From: Candidatus Halocynthiibacter alkanivorans
GTDB taxonomy: Bacteria > Pseudomonadota > Alphaproteobacteria > Rhodobacterales > Rhodobacteraceae
Assembly (NCBI RefSeq): GCF_003333265.1
Contig: NZ_QOLB01000077.1
Coordinates: 1 to 64,000 of the forward strand
Reading direction: 5' to 3'
Length of the DNA stretch: 64,000 nucleotides
Shown here: positions 44,663 through 54,907 of the stretch, piece after piece
How positions within the stretch are numbered: the first letter of the stretch is position 1
Layout of the letters: each line of letters starts with the position of its first letter
Translations under genes and position numbers: made by a program
The notes under the pieces: model-generated
Told to the model about the DNA's origin: nothing
What the model saw: the letters and a program-made list of their open reading frames with translations, nothing else
Database searches by the model: none

Positions 44663-45454
44663 TCAGCCTTTTGCATACCAGCCATTGTCGACGTAAGTGG
44701 CTGTTCCGTTGACGAAACTTGCTTCACCCGAGCACAGAAACAGAACGGCATTGGCCACTTCTTCCGGGGTACATATCCGGCCCTGGGTTTCGGCCATGCC
44801 GGAGGCTTCCCACGTTTGTCCCGCAGCATCCAGTGCCGCAATTTCTTTCAACCCGTGCGCGGTTTCCACAAATCCGGGGCAGACCGCATTGCAGCGAATG
44901 CCCTGGTCCCGGTACTCAGTCGAAATGGCGCGGGACAGCTGCAAAACGGCACCTTTGCTCATGCAATAGACCGCCTCCAGCGCGTAGCCCAGTTCGGCCG
45001 CAATTGAGGAGGTAATGACGATGGACCCACCGCCGTTTTCACTCATCTCCCGGACCGCACGGCGACAGACCAGAAACGCCGACTTCACGTTGATATCCAT
45101 CAAAGAATCATACTCGGCTTCGGTGGTTTCATGCAGGGGTTTTACGATGATTGTGCCGGCATGGTTGAACAACACATTGTAAGGGCCAAACCTGTCGATG
45201 GCCGCATCAAATCCCTTGTCAATTTCATCCGATTTGGTGACATCCACCTTGAAAAACGCCGCTTCCCCGCCGGTATCGCGGATCATCTGCGCCGTTTTTT
45301 CGCCCTCATCCTGCTGGATGTCAAAGATGCTGACCTTTGCGCCCTGCGCCGCAAACAACAGGGCCGTAGCCCGTCCTATTCCAGTTGCGCCGCCGGTAAT
45401 GACGGCAATTTTTCCAGCAAGCCGGCCCGCCGGGGATATTGGAGTATCTGACAC
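44663..45454 (-). CDS. SDR family oxidoreductase
   Basis: A 263-aa classical SDR. TGGATGIG binds the cofactor, NHAG replaces the common NNAG, and Ser (TSSIAAE) and YCMSK supply the catalytic residues. An acidic residue after strand 2 (FDIQQDE) indicates NAD(H). The start is GTG at 45452-45454 behind GGGAGA; the longer frame from 45499 overlaps the upstream gene. It ends an operon of ABC importer plus two SDRs, so it probably oxidises an alcohol group of the imported compound. Confidence 0.88.
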   Translation of the reverse strand: MSDTPISPAGRLAGKIAVITGGATGIGRATALLFAAQGAKVSIFDIQQDEGEKTAQMIRDTGGEAAFFKVDVTKSDEIDKGFDAAIDRFGPYNVLFNHAGTIIVKPLHETTEAEYDSLMDINVKSAFLVCRRAVREMSENGGGSIVITSSIAAELGYALEAVYCMSKGAVLQLSRAISTEYRDQGIRCNAVCPGFVETAHGLKEIAALDAAGQTWEASGMAETQGRICTPEEVANAVLFLCSGEASFVNGTATYVDNGWYAKG

Positions 45455-45476
45455 TGGTCTTCTCCCTTTTGCGCGT

Positions 45477-46295
45477 TCAGGCAATGCATTCGCCGCCATC
45501 TATGACCAGGGCGTGCCCGGTCATGAAGGAGGAGCGGTGAGAGGCAAGGAACAGGACAGCGTCCGCGATTTCGTCGACCGTTGCCCAGCGTCCCATCGGA
45601 ATGTTCTCAGAAATGTAAGATTCAAGATTGCCCCGGCCGCCCATTTGCTTCTCAAACCCGGCATTGAACGGTGTGTCGACAAAACCAGGGCAGAGCGTGT
45701 TGAAACGGATGTTGTACCTGGCATAGTCGGCGGCCATTTGCCGGGTCATCGCCACCACCGCGTGTTTGGTTGTGGCGTAACTGATCATCTCGCGGTCGTA
45801 CTGAACGCCCGAATTGGATGCGGTGATGATGATACTGCCCCTGCCCTGGTTTTTCATATGCGCCACAGCCGCCTTTGAGGCGACAAAATGCGCGCGCACA
45901 TTCAGCGCCCAGGAGGCGTCCATATCTGCAGCAGTGACCTGTTCCAGACTGCCCTCAATTTGAATGCCGGCATGGGAATGCAGAATGTCCAGACGCCCGT
46001 ACTCTGCAACAGTCTGGTCAATCGCGGAATTCAGCGCGGCGTCATAAGTGACGTCCAGAGCCAGCGACGTAGCTCTGTGCCCTTCAGCGGTGATCTCTGC
46101 AACAACCGCAGCGGCCTTGTCGCCGTCAAGATCGGAGACCACCACCCGCGCACCGCTTCTGGCCATGGCGATCGCGCCCGCGCGGCCAATGCCTGATCCG
46201 GCACCGGTGACAAAAGCAACCTGGTCCAATAATAATACCTGGTCCGACAGCAGCATATCCGGGTCCTCAATTTTGTCAGGATTTGCGCGTGTCAT
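45477..46295 (-). CDS. SDR family oxidoreductase
   Basis: A 272-aa classical SDR with cofactor motif [12 protein letters not shown] in place of NNAG, the catalytic Ser in ITASNSG and YATTK. The Asp in SDLDGDKA suggests NAD(H) use. The ATG overlaps the end of the upstream permease gene by 4 nt (ATGA), firmly placing it in the ABC importer operon. The C terminus [13 protein letters not shown] is standard. The substrate is unknown but should derive from what the importer brings in. Confidence 0.9.
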   Translation of the reverse strand: MTRANPDKIEDPDMLLSDQVLLLDQVAFVTGAGSGIGRAGAIAMARSGARVVVSDLDGDKAAAVVAEITAEGHRATSLALDVTYDAALNSAIDQTVAEYGRLDILHSHAGIQIEGSLEQVTAADMDASWALNVRAHFVASKAAVAHMKNQGRGSIIITASNSGVQYDREMISYATTKHAVVAMTRQMAADYARYNIRFNTLCPGFVDTPFNAGFEKQMGGRGNLESYISENIPMGRWATVDEIADAVLFLASHRSSFMTGHALVIDGGECIA

Positions 46296-47110
46296 TTGTT
46301 CTTTCCCTCTCCGCGCCTGAGGAGAACCTGTGCTGAAACCAACATGGTCAGAGACGCCGCCAACACCATGGTGCCGATGGCATTGACTTCAGGGGTGACG
46401 CCGCGCCGGATCGAAGAAAAGACATAGACCGGCAGGGTGGTTTCAGAGCCCGCAACAAAGAAGGCGACGATAAAGTCGTCAAAGCTAAAGGTGAAACTCA
46501 AGAGAAACCCCGCCAGTATCGCCGGAAAAATCAGCGGCAGCGTGACCTGTCGGAAGGTTGCGAGTGGTGTTGCATAGAGATCGGAGGACGCTTCGGTCAG
46601 GGCGCGGTCCATGCCAGCCAGGCGGGCCCTGATGATGATGATGACAACGGCCATGGTGAACAGGGTGTGGGCCGCGATGAGCGAGCCAAAACCCATGCTG
46701 AATTTTGGCGGCTGCAGCCCTGCGGGCCAGAGCGCCTCCAAAAGCGGGTTCAGTTGATTGAACAGCGTGACCAGCCCGATCAGCGTGGCAATGCCAATCA
46801 CAATGCCGGGGATCATCAGTGCCACGTAGATCATCATGTCAAAAATCGTGCGCAACGGTCCTTTGATACCTTGCAGGGAAATCGCCGCCATGGTGCCAAA
46901 GACACTGGCGCAGGTTGCCGAAATGAACGCCACGATCAGGCTGGTTTTCAGCGCGTCCATCACGAACGGATTGTCCAGGGCGATAGCATACCATTTGACC
47001 GAAAAGCCCTGCAGCTGGCTTGCGTGGCGTCCAGCATTGAAGCTGAACAGCGCAATCACTCCGATCGGGATATAGAGGAACAGATAGACGACGATGGCAT
47101 AGAGTTTCAT
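46292..47110 (-). CDS. ABC transporter permease (PotC type)
   Basis: A 272-aa inner-membrane permease with six helices. The EAA loop is [30 protein letters not shown] (key residues EASSDL...G-replaced A...PLI). It belongs to the spermidine/putrescine group of MetI-like permeases. The ATG at 47108-47110 is used; an extension to 47134 would overlap the PotB gene. It pairs with the next gene to form the channel. Confidence 0.9.
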   Translation of the reverse strand: MKLYAIVVYLFLYIPIGVIALFSFNAGRHASQLQGFSVKWYAIALDNPFVMDALKTSLIVAFISATCASVFGTMAAISLQGIKGPLRTIFDMMIYVALMIPGIVIGIATLIGLVTLFNQLNPLLEALWPAGLQPPKFSMGFGSLIAAHTLFTMAVVIIIIRARLAGMDRALTEASSDLYATPLATFRQVTLPLIFPAILAGFLLSFTFSFDDFIVAFFVAGSETTLPVYVFSSIRRGVTPEVNAIGTMVLAASLTMLVSAQVLLRRGEGKNK

Positions 47111-47120
47111 GTTTCCCGCC

Positions 47121-47972
47121 TCACATGATCGCAACGTCTTCGCGCTGCGCGCCCAGACGTTTAATGAGCCGCATATAAGCGGTGACAGTCACCAGCATGA
47201 CCACAACAAGAGTGACCGCCACCGCAGAGCCATAGGCCCAGTTTCGCGACTGCAGGAACAGGTCAACCAGCGCATTGCCGACAAAGAAGACCTTGCCGCC
47301 GCCCAGCATAGCCGGGATCAGAAATTCCCCCATCAGCAGGATAAACACCAGCATACAACCGGTGGCGATACCAGGAATGGACAATGGCAAAGTGACATGC
47401 ACAAAGGTGTGCCACGGCCTTGCACCCAAATCTGAGGACGCCTCCAGCAGGCGTTTGTCGAGCCGGTCAAGACTGACAAAGATCGGAAAGACCATCAGCG
47501 GCAGATAGCCATAAATAATCCCGATCAAAACAGCGAACGGCGTGTTGATCAGGCGAATATCTTCAAGCCCGGCCCAGCCCAGCAATGCGGGAATACCCCG
47601 CCCGCCCAGCAAGAATATCCACGCGTAACTGCGGATCAGGATCGAAGTCCAGAACGGCACGATGACCAGCACAAGCAGGATGGTTTTCCACCTGGGACTG
47701 GCGCGCACCGCCAGAAAATAGGCCAGCGGATAGGCAATCAGCAGCGCCGCCATGGTGCCGGCAGGGGCCAGCACCATGGTGTTTTTGAACGCCGTCCAGC
47801 GGGCCGGAAGATTGGCATATTGTTCAAGTGTGAGAGCGGGGACATAGCCGCCGGAGGCACCCCGCTCTCCAAAGCTGAAGATGAGAACGACCGTCAGCGG
47901 CACGATCAGCATGACCAGAAACCAGGTTCCGGCCGGTGCCAATAACAACCAGTTGCGCGTGCGTTGCTTCAT
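47121..47972 (-). CDS. ABC transporter permease (PotB type)
   Basis: A 283-aa permease with six helices and the EAA loop LLEASSDLGARPWHTFVHVTLP, the usual contact for the ATPase. It belongs to the PotB/PotH spermidine/putrescine group. It follows the binding-protein gene by 33 bp and precedes the PotC-type gene by 10 bp. Confidence 0.9.
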   Translation of the reverse strand: MKQRTRNWLLLAPAGTWFLVMLIVPLTVVLIFSFGERGASGGYVPALTLEQYANLPARWTAFKNTMVLAPAGTMAALLIAYPLAYFLAVRASPRWKTILLVLVIVPFWTSILIRSYAWIFLLGGRGIPALLGWAGLEDIRLINTPFAVLIGIIYGYLPLMVFPIFVSLDRLDKRLLEASSDLGARPWHTFVHVTLPLSIPGIATGCMLVFILLMGEFLIPAMLGGGKVFFVGNALVDLFLQSRNWAYGSAVAVTLVVVMLVTVTAYMRLIKRLGAQREDVAIM

Positions 47973-48005
47973 GTCGTTCTCACCTGTGTTTTACCCGAGA
48001 CTTGC

Positions 48006-49169
48006 TCAGGCCGATTTGAACCGTGCCATCAACTCGGCGCGGTTTGGATCGGTCAGAGTTGCAGCAGCGCCAAACTCAAGCGCGTCCAGCAAATCCTGTG
48101 CCGGATAGAGGATCGGATCGTTCTGCAGCGCCACAGGCAACATGGCCGTCGTGGTCGCGTCCGCAGTTGGGTATCCGTGTGCCAGCACTTCTTTGGTATT
48201 CACCGCCGGATCGAGCATGAAATTGATCAGAGCATAAGCGGCATCCATATGCGGCGCCCCTTTGGGAATGGCGTAATAGTCGCTCCACAACTCGCCGCCT
48301 TCAGCACCAAGAACATAGGCGATTTCCGGCATATCGGTGTTCAGCTGTTTGCCGTCACCCGACCAGGCCATGGCCAGCCAGGAATCCCCGCTGCGCATCG
48401 ACGGCTGGATGTCCGACGAAATCGCAAACAGGTGTGGTTTCACATCCAGCAGCAGCTGTTCGGCGTCCGCCAGTTCCTTCTCATCGATAGAATTAAAGGA
48501 ATACCCGAAGTATTTCAGCGCGTTGCCAATCGTGGTCAGCTGATAGTCATGCACCGTGGTACGACCGGAGAACTGGTTCATCGTAATGTCCCAGAATTCT
48601 TTCCAGGTGGTCAGTGGCTGACCGCCATCGGTATGTTTGGTGTTCACCACAAATCCGGTGGAGCCCCAGTTTTTGGGCACCGCATACAGCTTGCCACCGA
48701 CGGAGCCGGCTTCTGCATAACGCGGATCATAGGACGGCGCATTGTAATTGGGCAGCCTGGAGGTATCCAGCGGCTCAATCAGGTCCAGGTCTACATAAGT
48801 GGTGATCGTGTAATTGGTGGGCACATAGACGTCCCAGCCACTGCCTCCAGCCTGGAGTTTCGCCAGCATTTCCTCGTTCGAGCCAAAAACATTGACCTGA
48901 ACACGGGCGCCGGTGGCCTCAGAAAAGGCGTCAAAATTGGCCGGGTCGTGATAGTTTGGCCAGGTTGCCAGGATCACCCGGTCGCCGATATCACCGGCGG
49001 CAAATGCCGGGCGCGGCAGCAACCCGGGCATCGCAGCGCCCATCACCGCAGATGCGGCCCCCAGACCGGTGACATTCATGAAATGCCGTCGTGTAACCGA
49101 GCCCTTTTTATATCGGTACAGCTCTTCCATGAATTTCTGTTTGCTAATGTAGTTGTTGTTATTGCTCAT
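48006..49169 (-). CDS. ABC transporter solute-binding protein (PotD/PotF type)
   Basis: A 387-aa periplasmic binding protein. The N terminus carries a twin-arginine-like motif TRRHFMNVTGLGAAS at about 26-40 and a hydrophobic stretch ending AFAA, suggesting Tat export. The mature part shows the PotD-like segments ILATWPNY, GWDVYVPTNYTI and AVPKNWGSTGFVVN. The ATG follows AGGGAGC. Family members bind polyamines, but roseobacter paralogues take other amines, so polyamine uptake is only likely. Confidence 0.88.
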   Translation of the reverse strand: MSNNNNYISKQKFMEELYRYKKGSVTRRHFMNVTGLGAASAVMGAAMPGLLPRPAFAAGDIGDRVILATWPNYHDPANFDAFSEATGARVQVNVFGSNEEMLAKLQAGGSGWDVYVPTNYTITTYVDLDLIEPLDTSRLPNYNAPSYDPRYAEAGSVGGKLYAVPKNWGSTGFVVNTKHTDGGQPLTTWKEFWDITMNQFSGRTTVHDYQLTTIGNALKYFGYSFNSIDEKELADAEQLLLDVKPHLFAISSDIQPSMRSGDSWLAMAWSGDGKQLNTDMPEIAYVLGAEGGELWSDYYAIPKGAPHMDAAYALINFMLDPAVNTKEVLAHGYPTADATTTAMLPVALQNDPILYPAQDLLDALEFGAAATLTDPNRAELMARFKSA

Positions 49170-49202
49170 GTCTTTGCTCCCTGTCGATTGTCGTCACCAA
49201 GA

Positions 49203-50324
49203 TTATGTGCGGTCCAGGGCCAGCGCGGCAGTGGCCTCCCAGGATGCCACCAGCAAGTCGCCGGTATCGAACTGTCCCTCGTTCAATTCTGATTGTCTTG
49301 GCGACAACACTAAAAATTCGCCAAGCGTTTGATGGTTCACAATATATTCAGTGTGTTCGCCGAGGAAAATCCGGTTCGTGACCGAAACAGGCACGCCCTC
49401 GCCGGAGCGCTTCAACCGGATCTGTTCCGGGCGCAAACTGATGCAGACCTCCTGGCCCTGATCAATGCCATCCGCCCGTGATGTCTCAACCGACATCCCG
49501 TTCTCAAGCCGGACAGACACCAGATTTCCGGACCTGGCTGTAACCGTACCGTCAAAGAAATTGGAGGTGCCCACAAAACCCGCAACATAGCGGCTGCTCG
49601 GGTGATCATAGAGGTCCTGCGGGCTGCCCACCTGAACGATCCTGCCGTCCCGCATGATACAAATGCGGTCACTCATCGAGAGCGCCTCTTCCTGATCATG
49701 TGTCACCAGCACAAAAGTAATACCCAGTTTCCGCTGCAAGGTTTTCAATTCGAGTTGCATTTCCTTGCGCAGTTTCCGGTCCAGCGCCGCCATCGGTTCA
49801 TCCAGAAGAAGCAGTTTTGGTTCATTGACGATGGCACGGGCAAGCGCCACACGTTGCTGCTGCCCCCCCGACAACTCCCAGACCCGGCGGCGGTCATAGC
49901 CATCAAGCCGCACAACTTCCAAAGCGTGGCTTACTTTTTCAGCGATCACTGCTTTTGGCAGGCGCGGCCGGCGCTGTTTCAACCCATAGGCAATATTCTG
50001 CGCCACGGTCATATGGGGAAACAATGCGTAGTGTTGAAACACCATATTGACGGGCCGGTGATAGGGCTCAAGCGCGCTCACATCCTCGCCGTCCAGCAGC
50101 ACTTCGCCGCTGGTCGGCGCTTCAAACCCAGCCAGCATGCGCAAAGCCGTTGTTTTGCCACAGCCCGACGGGCCAAGCAGGGACAGGAATTCCCCCTCGC
50201 CAATCGCAAGGTTCAGATCCTGTGCGGCGATAACATCGCCAAAATGTTTGGAGACGCCTTTCAACTCCGCAATCGCCGTTTGGCGAACGTTTGCCTCTGG
50301 CTGAATGTATCCCGCGCTGTTCAT
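49203..50324 (-). CDS. ABC transporter ATP-binding protein (PotA type)
   Basis: A 373-aa ATPase with Walker A GPSGCGKTT (about 52-60), signature [14 protein letters not shown], Walker B LLLLDEPMAALD, H-loop VTHDQ and a C-terminal TOBE domain (about 290-365). It is first in the importer operon and divergent from the LuxR-type gene. The intergenic region is 121 bp and A/T-rich on the potA side. Confidence 0.93.
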   Translation of the reverse strand: MNSAGYIQPEANVRQTAIAELKGVSKHFGDVIAAQDLNLAIGEGEFLSLLGPSGCGKTTALRMLAGFEAPTSGEVLLDGEDVSALEPYHRPVNMVFQHYALFPHMTVAQNIAYGLKQRRPRLPKAVIAEKVSHALEVVRLDGYDRRRVWELSGGQQQRVALARAIVNEPKLLLLDEPMAALDRKLRKEMQLELKTLQRKLGITFVLVTHDQEEALSMSDRICIMRDGRIVQVGSPQDLYDHPSSRYVAGFVGTSNFFDGTVTARSGNLVSVRLENGMSVETSRADGIDQGQEVCISLRPEQIRLKRSGEGVPVSVTNRIFLGEHTEYIVNHQTLGEFLVLSPRQSELNEGQFDTGDLLVASWEATAALALDRT

Positions 50325-50445
50325 AGCATAGATTCTTTTTTATATATGGTGCATACTACCGCAATCGAGAAAACTGTAAGAAAAATCCAATCCGCTGTAT
50401 ATACCACGTTTTGGGTAGACAAATGGAGTTGGGCAGAGAGAACAA

Positions 50446-51267
50446 ATGAAGACCTGGCTGGAACCGACCGGAACGTTGATTGGCGCAATTGGCAGTGAAC
50501 ATTTTGCCGGCCGGCTTTCGGACGCGCTGAAACAGATCGTTCCTTTTGACTATACGGTGGTTTTTGGCTACCAGGGCGCGGCGCGGCCACAGGACCTGTT
50601 TGACAATTTTCCCGAACAGAAACGCAAAATATTCGTTGAAGACTATCAGGCGGGCCCCTATCTTCTTGATCCGTTTTATCAGGCCTGTGCCAACGAGGTG
50701 AAACCCGGGTTGTACCGGCTGCGCGACCTCGCTCCGGACCGGTTCTATCAGGGCGAATATTACCGCAACTATTACCAGCAAACCGGCCTGGCCGAGGAAA
50801 TCGCCTATTTTATTGAACTTCGTGGCGATGCCGTGATCACCGTCTCTCTGATGAGAACCTCAAAACCATTTTCCGCCCGGGAAATCCGGGAACTGAAACA
50901 GTACTGGCCCATTGTGCGCGAGGCCTGCCGCCAGCACTGGCAGGACCTTTCGCCCTATTCCGACCAGCCAGGCAACAGCAATACGGATGCCAACATGCAT
51001 CAGACGGTCGAACTGGCGCTGCTGAAGTTTGGCGAGGGTGTTCTGACCCCTCGCGAGCGTGAGGTGGTTGAATTTACTCTGAAAGGGCATTCGGCAGAAG
51101 CGGTTGGCCGGATCATGAAAATTTCTCAGGGCACCGTCAGAATTCACCGCCGCAACATCTATTCCAAACTGCGCATCCGCTCGCAGGGGGAATTGTTTTC
51201 AAAATTCATGCGGACTCTGACGGAGGAGAACGATGACACCGAAACACCGGGTGTGTCAGATATCTGA
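50446..51267 (+). CDS. LuxR-family transcriptional regulator
   Basis: A 273-aa protein with a C-terminal LuxR helix-turn-helix (about 198-258: LTPREREVVEFTLKGHSAEA, then KISQGTVRIHRRNIYSKLRI). The N-terminal ~185 residues do not show the conserved autoinducer-binding WxxxY/D pattern of quorum-sensing LuxR proteins that I could recognise. The ATG follows GAGAGAAC. Divergent from the polyamine-type importer and SDR operon, it is the likely local activator. Its ligand is unknown. Confidence 0.9.
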   Translation: MKTWLEPTGTLIGAIGSEHFAGRLSDALKQIVPFDYTVVFGYQGAARPQDLFDNFPEQKRKIFVEDYQAGPYLLDPFYQACANEVKPGLYRLRDLAPDRFYQGEYYRNYYQQTGLAEEIAYFIELRGDAVITVSLMRTSKPFSAREIRELKQYWPIVREACRQHWQDLSPYSDQPGNSNTDANMHQTVELALLKFGEGVLTPREREVVEFTLKGHSAEAVGRIMKISQGTVRIHRRNIYSKLRIRSQGELFSKFMRTLTEENDDTETPGVSDI

Positions 51268-51995
51268 CTGCACTTGAAACACTCATCCTGCGCAAACACC
51301 TGCTGTTTTGGACGAATTACCCCCGACGTGGTCGCTGTGCGGATATTCCCTCACGACAACAACATCTTGCGCCGCACAAGCCGGCGGCAATCTGATCAAC
51401 CCGCCGGAGCATCATCCGCACTGAAGTGTTCTTAGGGTGCGATCACTCAGGCATCGGGCGAAACCGGCTGCTCAGCGGCCCTGTTCAGCCTCAGCGCACC
51501 GCTTTCGGGCAGGTTTTTCAGCTCCTGGCTGCGGGAAATGACGTTCAGCTGCCTGCCATCCGGTGCGGAGAGACCAACGGGGTGTTGCCGCACGCGCCAG
51601 ACAGCCGACAGCCTGGCGCTCTGATCGCCAGTTGCACCAGGTCGCCCTGACCGCAACCGATTTGTCGGCATCGAGCTCGCAAGGACGCAACGTTGCGACA
51701 ACTGTTAAACGAATTTCCTATGAAACGTCAGAATATACTCACGAGCAAACACGCGACGCTCCCCGCCGGCGTTTCCAGTCTTGTGATCCGGAGTCGGATG
51801 AAAGCGCCGGAATCGCCAAGGATTTGCCCCGGGAGAATCGGTTGCGACGTCGGCGAGAATTGCCCGGTTAAAGCAATGCATCCCGGGGTGACAAATACCC
51901 ACGCCGGCGTCAGCGCGGACACCGGACATTCGGGGAAAAGCCCTGTTGACGGCAAAGACGCGACGCTTGCCAGACCTTATGAATGCCCCTAGCCT
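51268..51995. other. Non-coding stretch between luxR-type gene and DUF2339 gene
   Basis: About 730 bases with only poorly structured open frames on both strands. I see no conserved family, no tRNA and no strong terminator. The last part forms the upstream region of the DUF2339 gene. Confidence 0.5.
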
Positions 51996-54878
51996 TTGGG
52001 AAAGTTTACAGAATATGTGTTTAGGGCAATTTTCATTATGGTATTTCTTGGACTTATCGGCCTGGTCATCGTGCTTGGGGTGCCGTATTTGTTGGTGTCT
52101 CACACGCGGCTGAAGGCGCGGGTGCTGGCACTGGAAAGCAATCTTAAAAACCTGCAAGGCCCGGCTGAAGATACAGCAGTTGAGGATGAGACCGGGCGCC
52201 CTCCCTACAGGCAGATTGCGAAAGCGGCGCGACAGGCAACATCCACCATTCGCAAAGCTGACATAACCGGGGACGTTAGTCCGGCCCCGCCGCCAGACAG
52301 CGGAGCAGACACCGGTGCAGACATCGGAGCTGACATCGGAGCTGACACTGAACCCGACACCGGGCCGACCGCTGCACCGGCAGGGGCGCCCCGGATTGCG
52401 CCCCGCGCATTTGTGTTCAGACGGGACAGCGTGGACAGGCTGATCCAGTGGGCACGCGAAAACTGGGTGCTGGTAGCCGGGGCGGCATCACTGGCTTTGG
52501 CAGGCATTTTCATGGTGCAATACGGGGCAGAACGCGGTTTTTTAACCCCGTTCTGGCGGGTAATGGCCACGCTGGGGTTTGGCTCGGCTCTGATCGGAGG
52601 TGGAGAAGTGATCCGCCGCCGGTTTGGCGATGAAACCACCGGGAGCATGCAATACCTGCCCTCAGCTCTGGCCGGCGCAGGTCTGATCGTGCTGTTCGCC
52701 GGCGTGCTGTCGGCGCGGGTGATGTACGATCTTATCGGACCCGGAGCGGCACTGGCGGGGCTTAGCTTTGTCTCGGCAGTTGCGATGATCCTGGGCTGGT
52801 TCTACGGGCCATTGCTCAGTGCGGTTGGGATTATCGGGGCCAGCGGCGCCCCTTTTCTGGTCGGCGGCAGCGCACAGGACCCGTGGATTCTGTATTATTA
52901 TTTCACCCTGATTGCGGTGGCGGGGCTTGCAGTGGATGCGGTTAAACGCTGGGCATGGATGTCGGTTTTGGTGCTGATCGCCACCCTGTCCGCAAGCGGA
53001 CTGCTGTATCTTTCTGGCGCTGCTGCACAACATTTCCTGGTGGCTGTGCTGCTGATTGCAGCGGCAGCGATCATCATTCCCGAGCGCAGTCTGATCCCGC
53101 GCCACGGAGGTACCGCCGTGCTGGATCTGCTGCGCGCCAAACGTGGGAAAACGCTGTTTCCGGAGTTCCCCACCCGGTTGTCTGTCGCTGTCACCGGTGT
53201 TGTTACCGGGGCGGCACTGCTTGTGGTGTCGGATGCGGCCACGTCTGACACGGTGTATCTTGGCTTGTTCACGCTGGTCTTGCTGCTTATCGCAACGCTG
53301 GTCTGGATGCGGCAGGCACCGGCGCTTTATGATCATGCTTTATTGCCCGGGCTGGCCATTTTGACGGTGTTGCTGATCGAGGCGGATTTCAACGGCCCGC
53401 TGTACAGTGCGTTTCGCGCCGGTGCCCTGCGCGCACCGGAAACAGCGGCACCAATAACCGCCTGGGTTCTGACCGCGATCGGCGCGCTTGGCTCCGTACT
53501 GGCCTTTTATCGGATGAAACTGTCGCTTCCGGCCGGTGACGAACAAGACAACACCCCGGTCTTCTGGGCCTTGGCGGCGGCGGTCTATGCACCGGTCCTG
53601 GTGCTGTTGCTTGAGTTTTTCTGGGATCCGGGTTCGGTTGTCGGCGCCTACCCCTGGGCGCTTGCCACCATCGCGGTTGCCGGATTGATGACGGTGTTGG
53701 CTGAGCGTACGGCACGGGGCGAAAATGTCGCGCAACGCCGCCTGCGTGTCGGGCTTTTTGCGGTTGCAGCCCTGACGCTGATCGCGCTGGCGTTCTTTTT
53801 GCTGCTGAGCGAAACCGCACTGACACTGGCGCTGGCAGTGATGACGTTGTTGGTGGTGGTGCTGGACCGCAGGTACGATCTGTCAGCCCTGAGCTGGTTT
53901 GTGCAACTGGGAGTCGCGGTGATCACCTATCGTCTGGTGGTTGATCCCGGATTTATCTGGGCCACCGGTTTCAGCTTTTCTCTGTCACTGCAGCCTCAGA
54001 TCTTACAGGTGGTGCTGGCCTATGGCGGCACGTTGTTGCTGCTGGCCGGTGCCTGGCGTCTGGCGCGGGACAACAGAACCAAAACCGCGCTGATCCTGGA
54101 AAGTGGCATATGGACCATCGCCGCCGTATTCATCTGTGTTTTAATCTTCCGCGCCGTGCCAGAGGCCAATCTTGGCTCGCACTGGTCTGTCGGGCTGCTG
54201 GCAACTGTCTGGGCGGCGTCATTGGCGAACCAGCTCTACCGGATGCAGGCCAGCAACCGGTTCACTTTGCTGCTTCGTGGCGCTCTGGCGACACTGTTCA
54301 CGCTGATGGTATTGGCACTGCTGGCGGTTCTGTTTCTCTTTTCAAACCCGCTGATCAACCGCTCCGAACTGGTTGTCGGCCCGCTGATACTGGACACGCT
54401 TGCGGTGGCCTATCTGCCGCTGGCAGTTGTCTTTGCAGTGGCGGCGTGGAAACTGGCGCATTTTACCCGCTGGCTCCGCATTTTCTTTGCAGGTTTGGCA
54501 AGTGCGTTGACGGCCTGGTATGTAACACAGGAAATTCGCCGCCTTTGGCGCGGCAATGATCTGTCGGTTCCTGGCGTGACCGATCCCGAACTGTATTCCT
54601 ACACGCTTGCCATGCTGATCACATCGGTCGTCATTTTGTTCCTGGCGTTCTCACGGCGCGCCCTGGTTTTGCGCAAACTGGCGATGGCGGGTGTTGCTCT
54701 GACAATCGCCAAGGTCTTTTTGATTGATATGAACGGGTTGTCGGGGCTGACACGGGTGTTTTCCTTTATGGGACTGGGGCTGACCCTGGTTGCCCTGGCC
54801 TGGCTGAACCGGGTGATGACGGAGCAATGGAACAGGGGCGGGCCTGGCAGCGCGGCTCCAGTGGACAGTGAAGTCTGA
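51996..54878 (+). CDS. DUF2339 domain-containing multi-pass membrane protein
   Basis: A 960-aa membrane protein of the DUF2339 family, with about 25 helices after an N-terminal helix (about 9-35), a coiled segment (LKARVLALESNLKNLQ) and an acidic repetitive linker (about 90-135). The long helical array begins at about residue 148 (ENWVLVAGAASLALAGIFMVQYG, split ENWVLVAGAA, SLALAGIFMVQYG), and family motifs such as GFGSALIGGGEVIRRR follow. The start is uncertain: TTG 51996, GTG 52017 and ATG 52038 are all in frame and none has a clear ribosome site. Function of the family is unknown. Confidence 0.85.
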   Translation: MGKFTEYVFRAIFIMVFLGLIGLVIVLGVPYLLVSHTRLKARVLALESNLKNLQGPAEDTAVEDETGRPPYRQIAKAARQATSTIRKADITGDVSPAPPPDSGADTGADIGADIGADTEPDTGPTAAPAGAPRIAPRAFVFRRDSVDRLIQWARENWVLVAGAASLALAGIFMVQYGAERGFLTPFWRVMATLGFGSALIGGGEVIRRRFGDETTGSMQYLPSALAGAGLIVLFAGVLSARVMYDLIGPGAALAGLSFVSAVAMILGWFYGPLLSAVGIIGASGAPFLVGGSAQDPWILYYYFTLIAVAGLAVDAVKRWAWMSVLVLIATLSASGLLYLSGAAAQHFLVAVLLIAAAAIIIPERSLIPRHGGTAVLDLLRAKRGKTLFPEFPTRLSVAVTGVVTGAALLVVSDAATSDTVYLGLFTLVLLLIATLVWMRQAPALYDHALLPGLAILTVLLIEADFNGPLYSAFRAGALRAPETAAPITAWVLTAIGALGSVLAFYRMKLSLPAGDEQDNTPVFWALAAAVYAPVLVLLLEFFWDPGSVVGAYPWALATIAVAGLMTVLAERTARGENVAQRRLRVGLFAVAALTLIALAFFLLLSETALTLALAVMTLLVVVLDRRYDLSALSWFVQLGVAVITYRLVVDPGFIWATGFSFSLSLQPQILQVVLAYGGTLLLLAGAWRLARDNRTKTALILESGIWTIAAVFICVLIFRAVPEANLGSHWSVGLLATVWAASLANQLYRMQASNRFTLLLRGALATLFTLMVLALLAVLFLFSNPLINRSELVVGPLILDTLAVAYLPLAVVFAVAAWKLAHFTRWLRIFFAGLASALTAWYVTQEIRRLWRGNDLSVPGVTDPELYSYTLAMLITSVVILFLAFSRRALVLRKLAMAGVALTIAKVFLIDMNGLSGLTRVFSFMGLGLTLVALAWLNRVMTEQWNRGGPGSAAPVDSEV
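52302..52360 (+). repeat. Short in-frame tandem repeat in the DUF2339 gene
   Basis: Imperfect 12-bp units (GGAGCTGACATC and variants) encode about four to five copies of G-A-D-[TI], followed by E-P-D-T-G. The segment lies in the hydrophilic linker and is a likely site of copy-number variation. Confidence 0.7.
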
Positions 54879-54907
54879 GCGCCAGACCCGTTCCCTGACA
54901 GGAACTG

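Noticed and set aside
47964-49292. 442-codon open frame on the plus strand
   Set aside because: It is antisense to the polyamine-type binding-protein gene and has no family resemblance.
51447-51992. Several overlapping short frames between the luxR-type and DUF2339 genes
   Set aside because: None has a plausible ribosome site, domain or consistent codon use. Two on opposite strands cover the same bases.
52302-52360. Short repeats considered as a CRISPR array
   Set aside because: The units are contiguous 12-mers inside a coding frame with no spacers and no cas genes.
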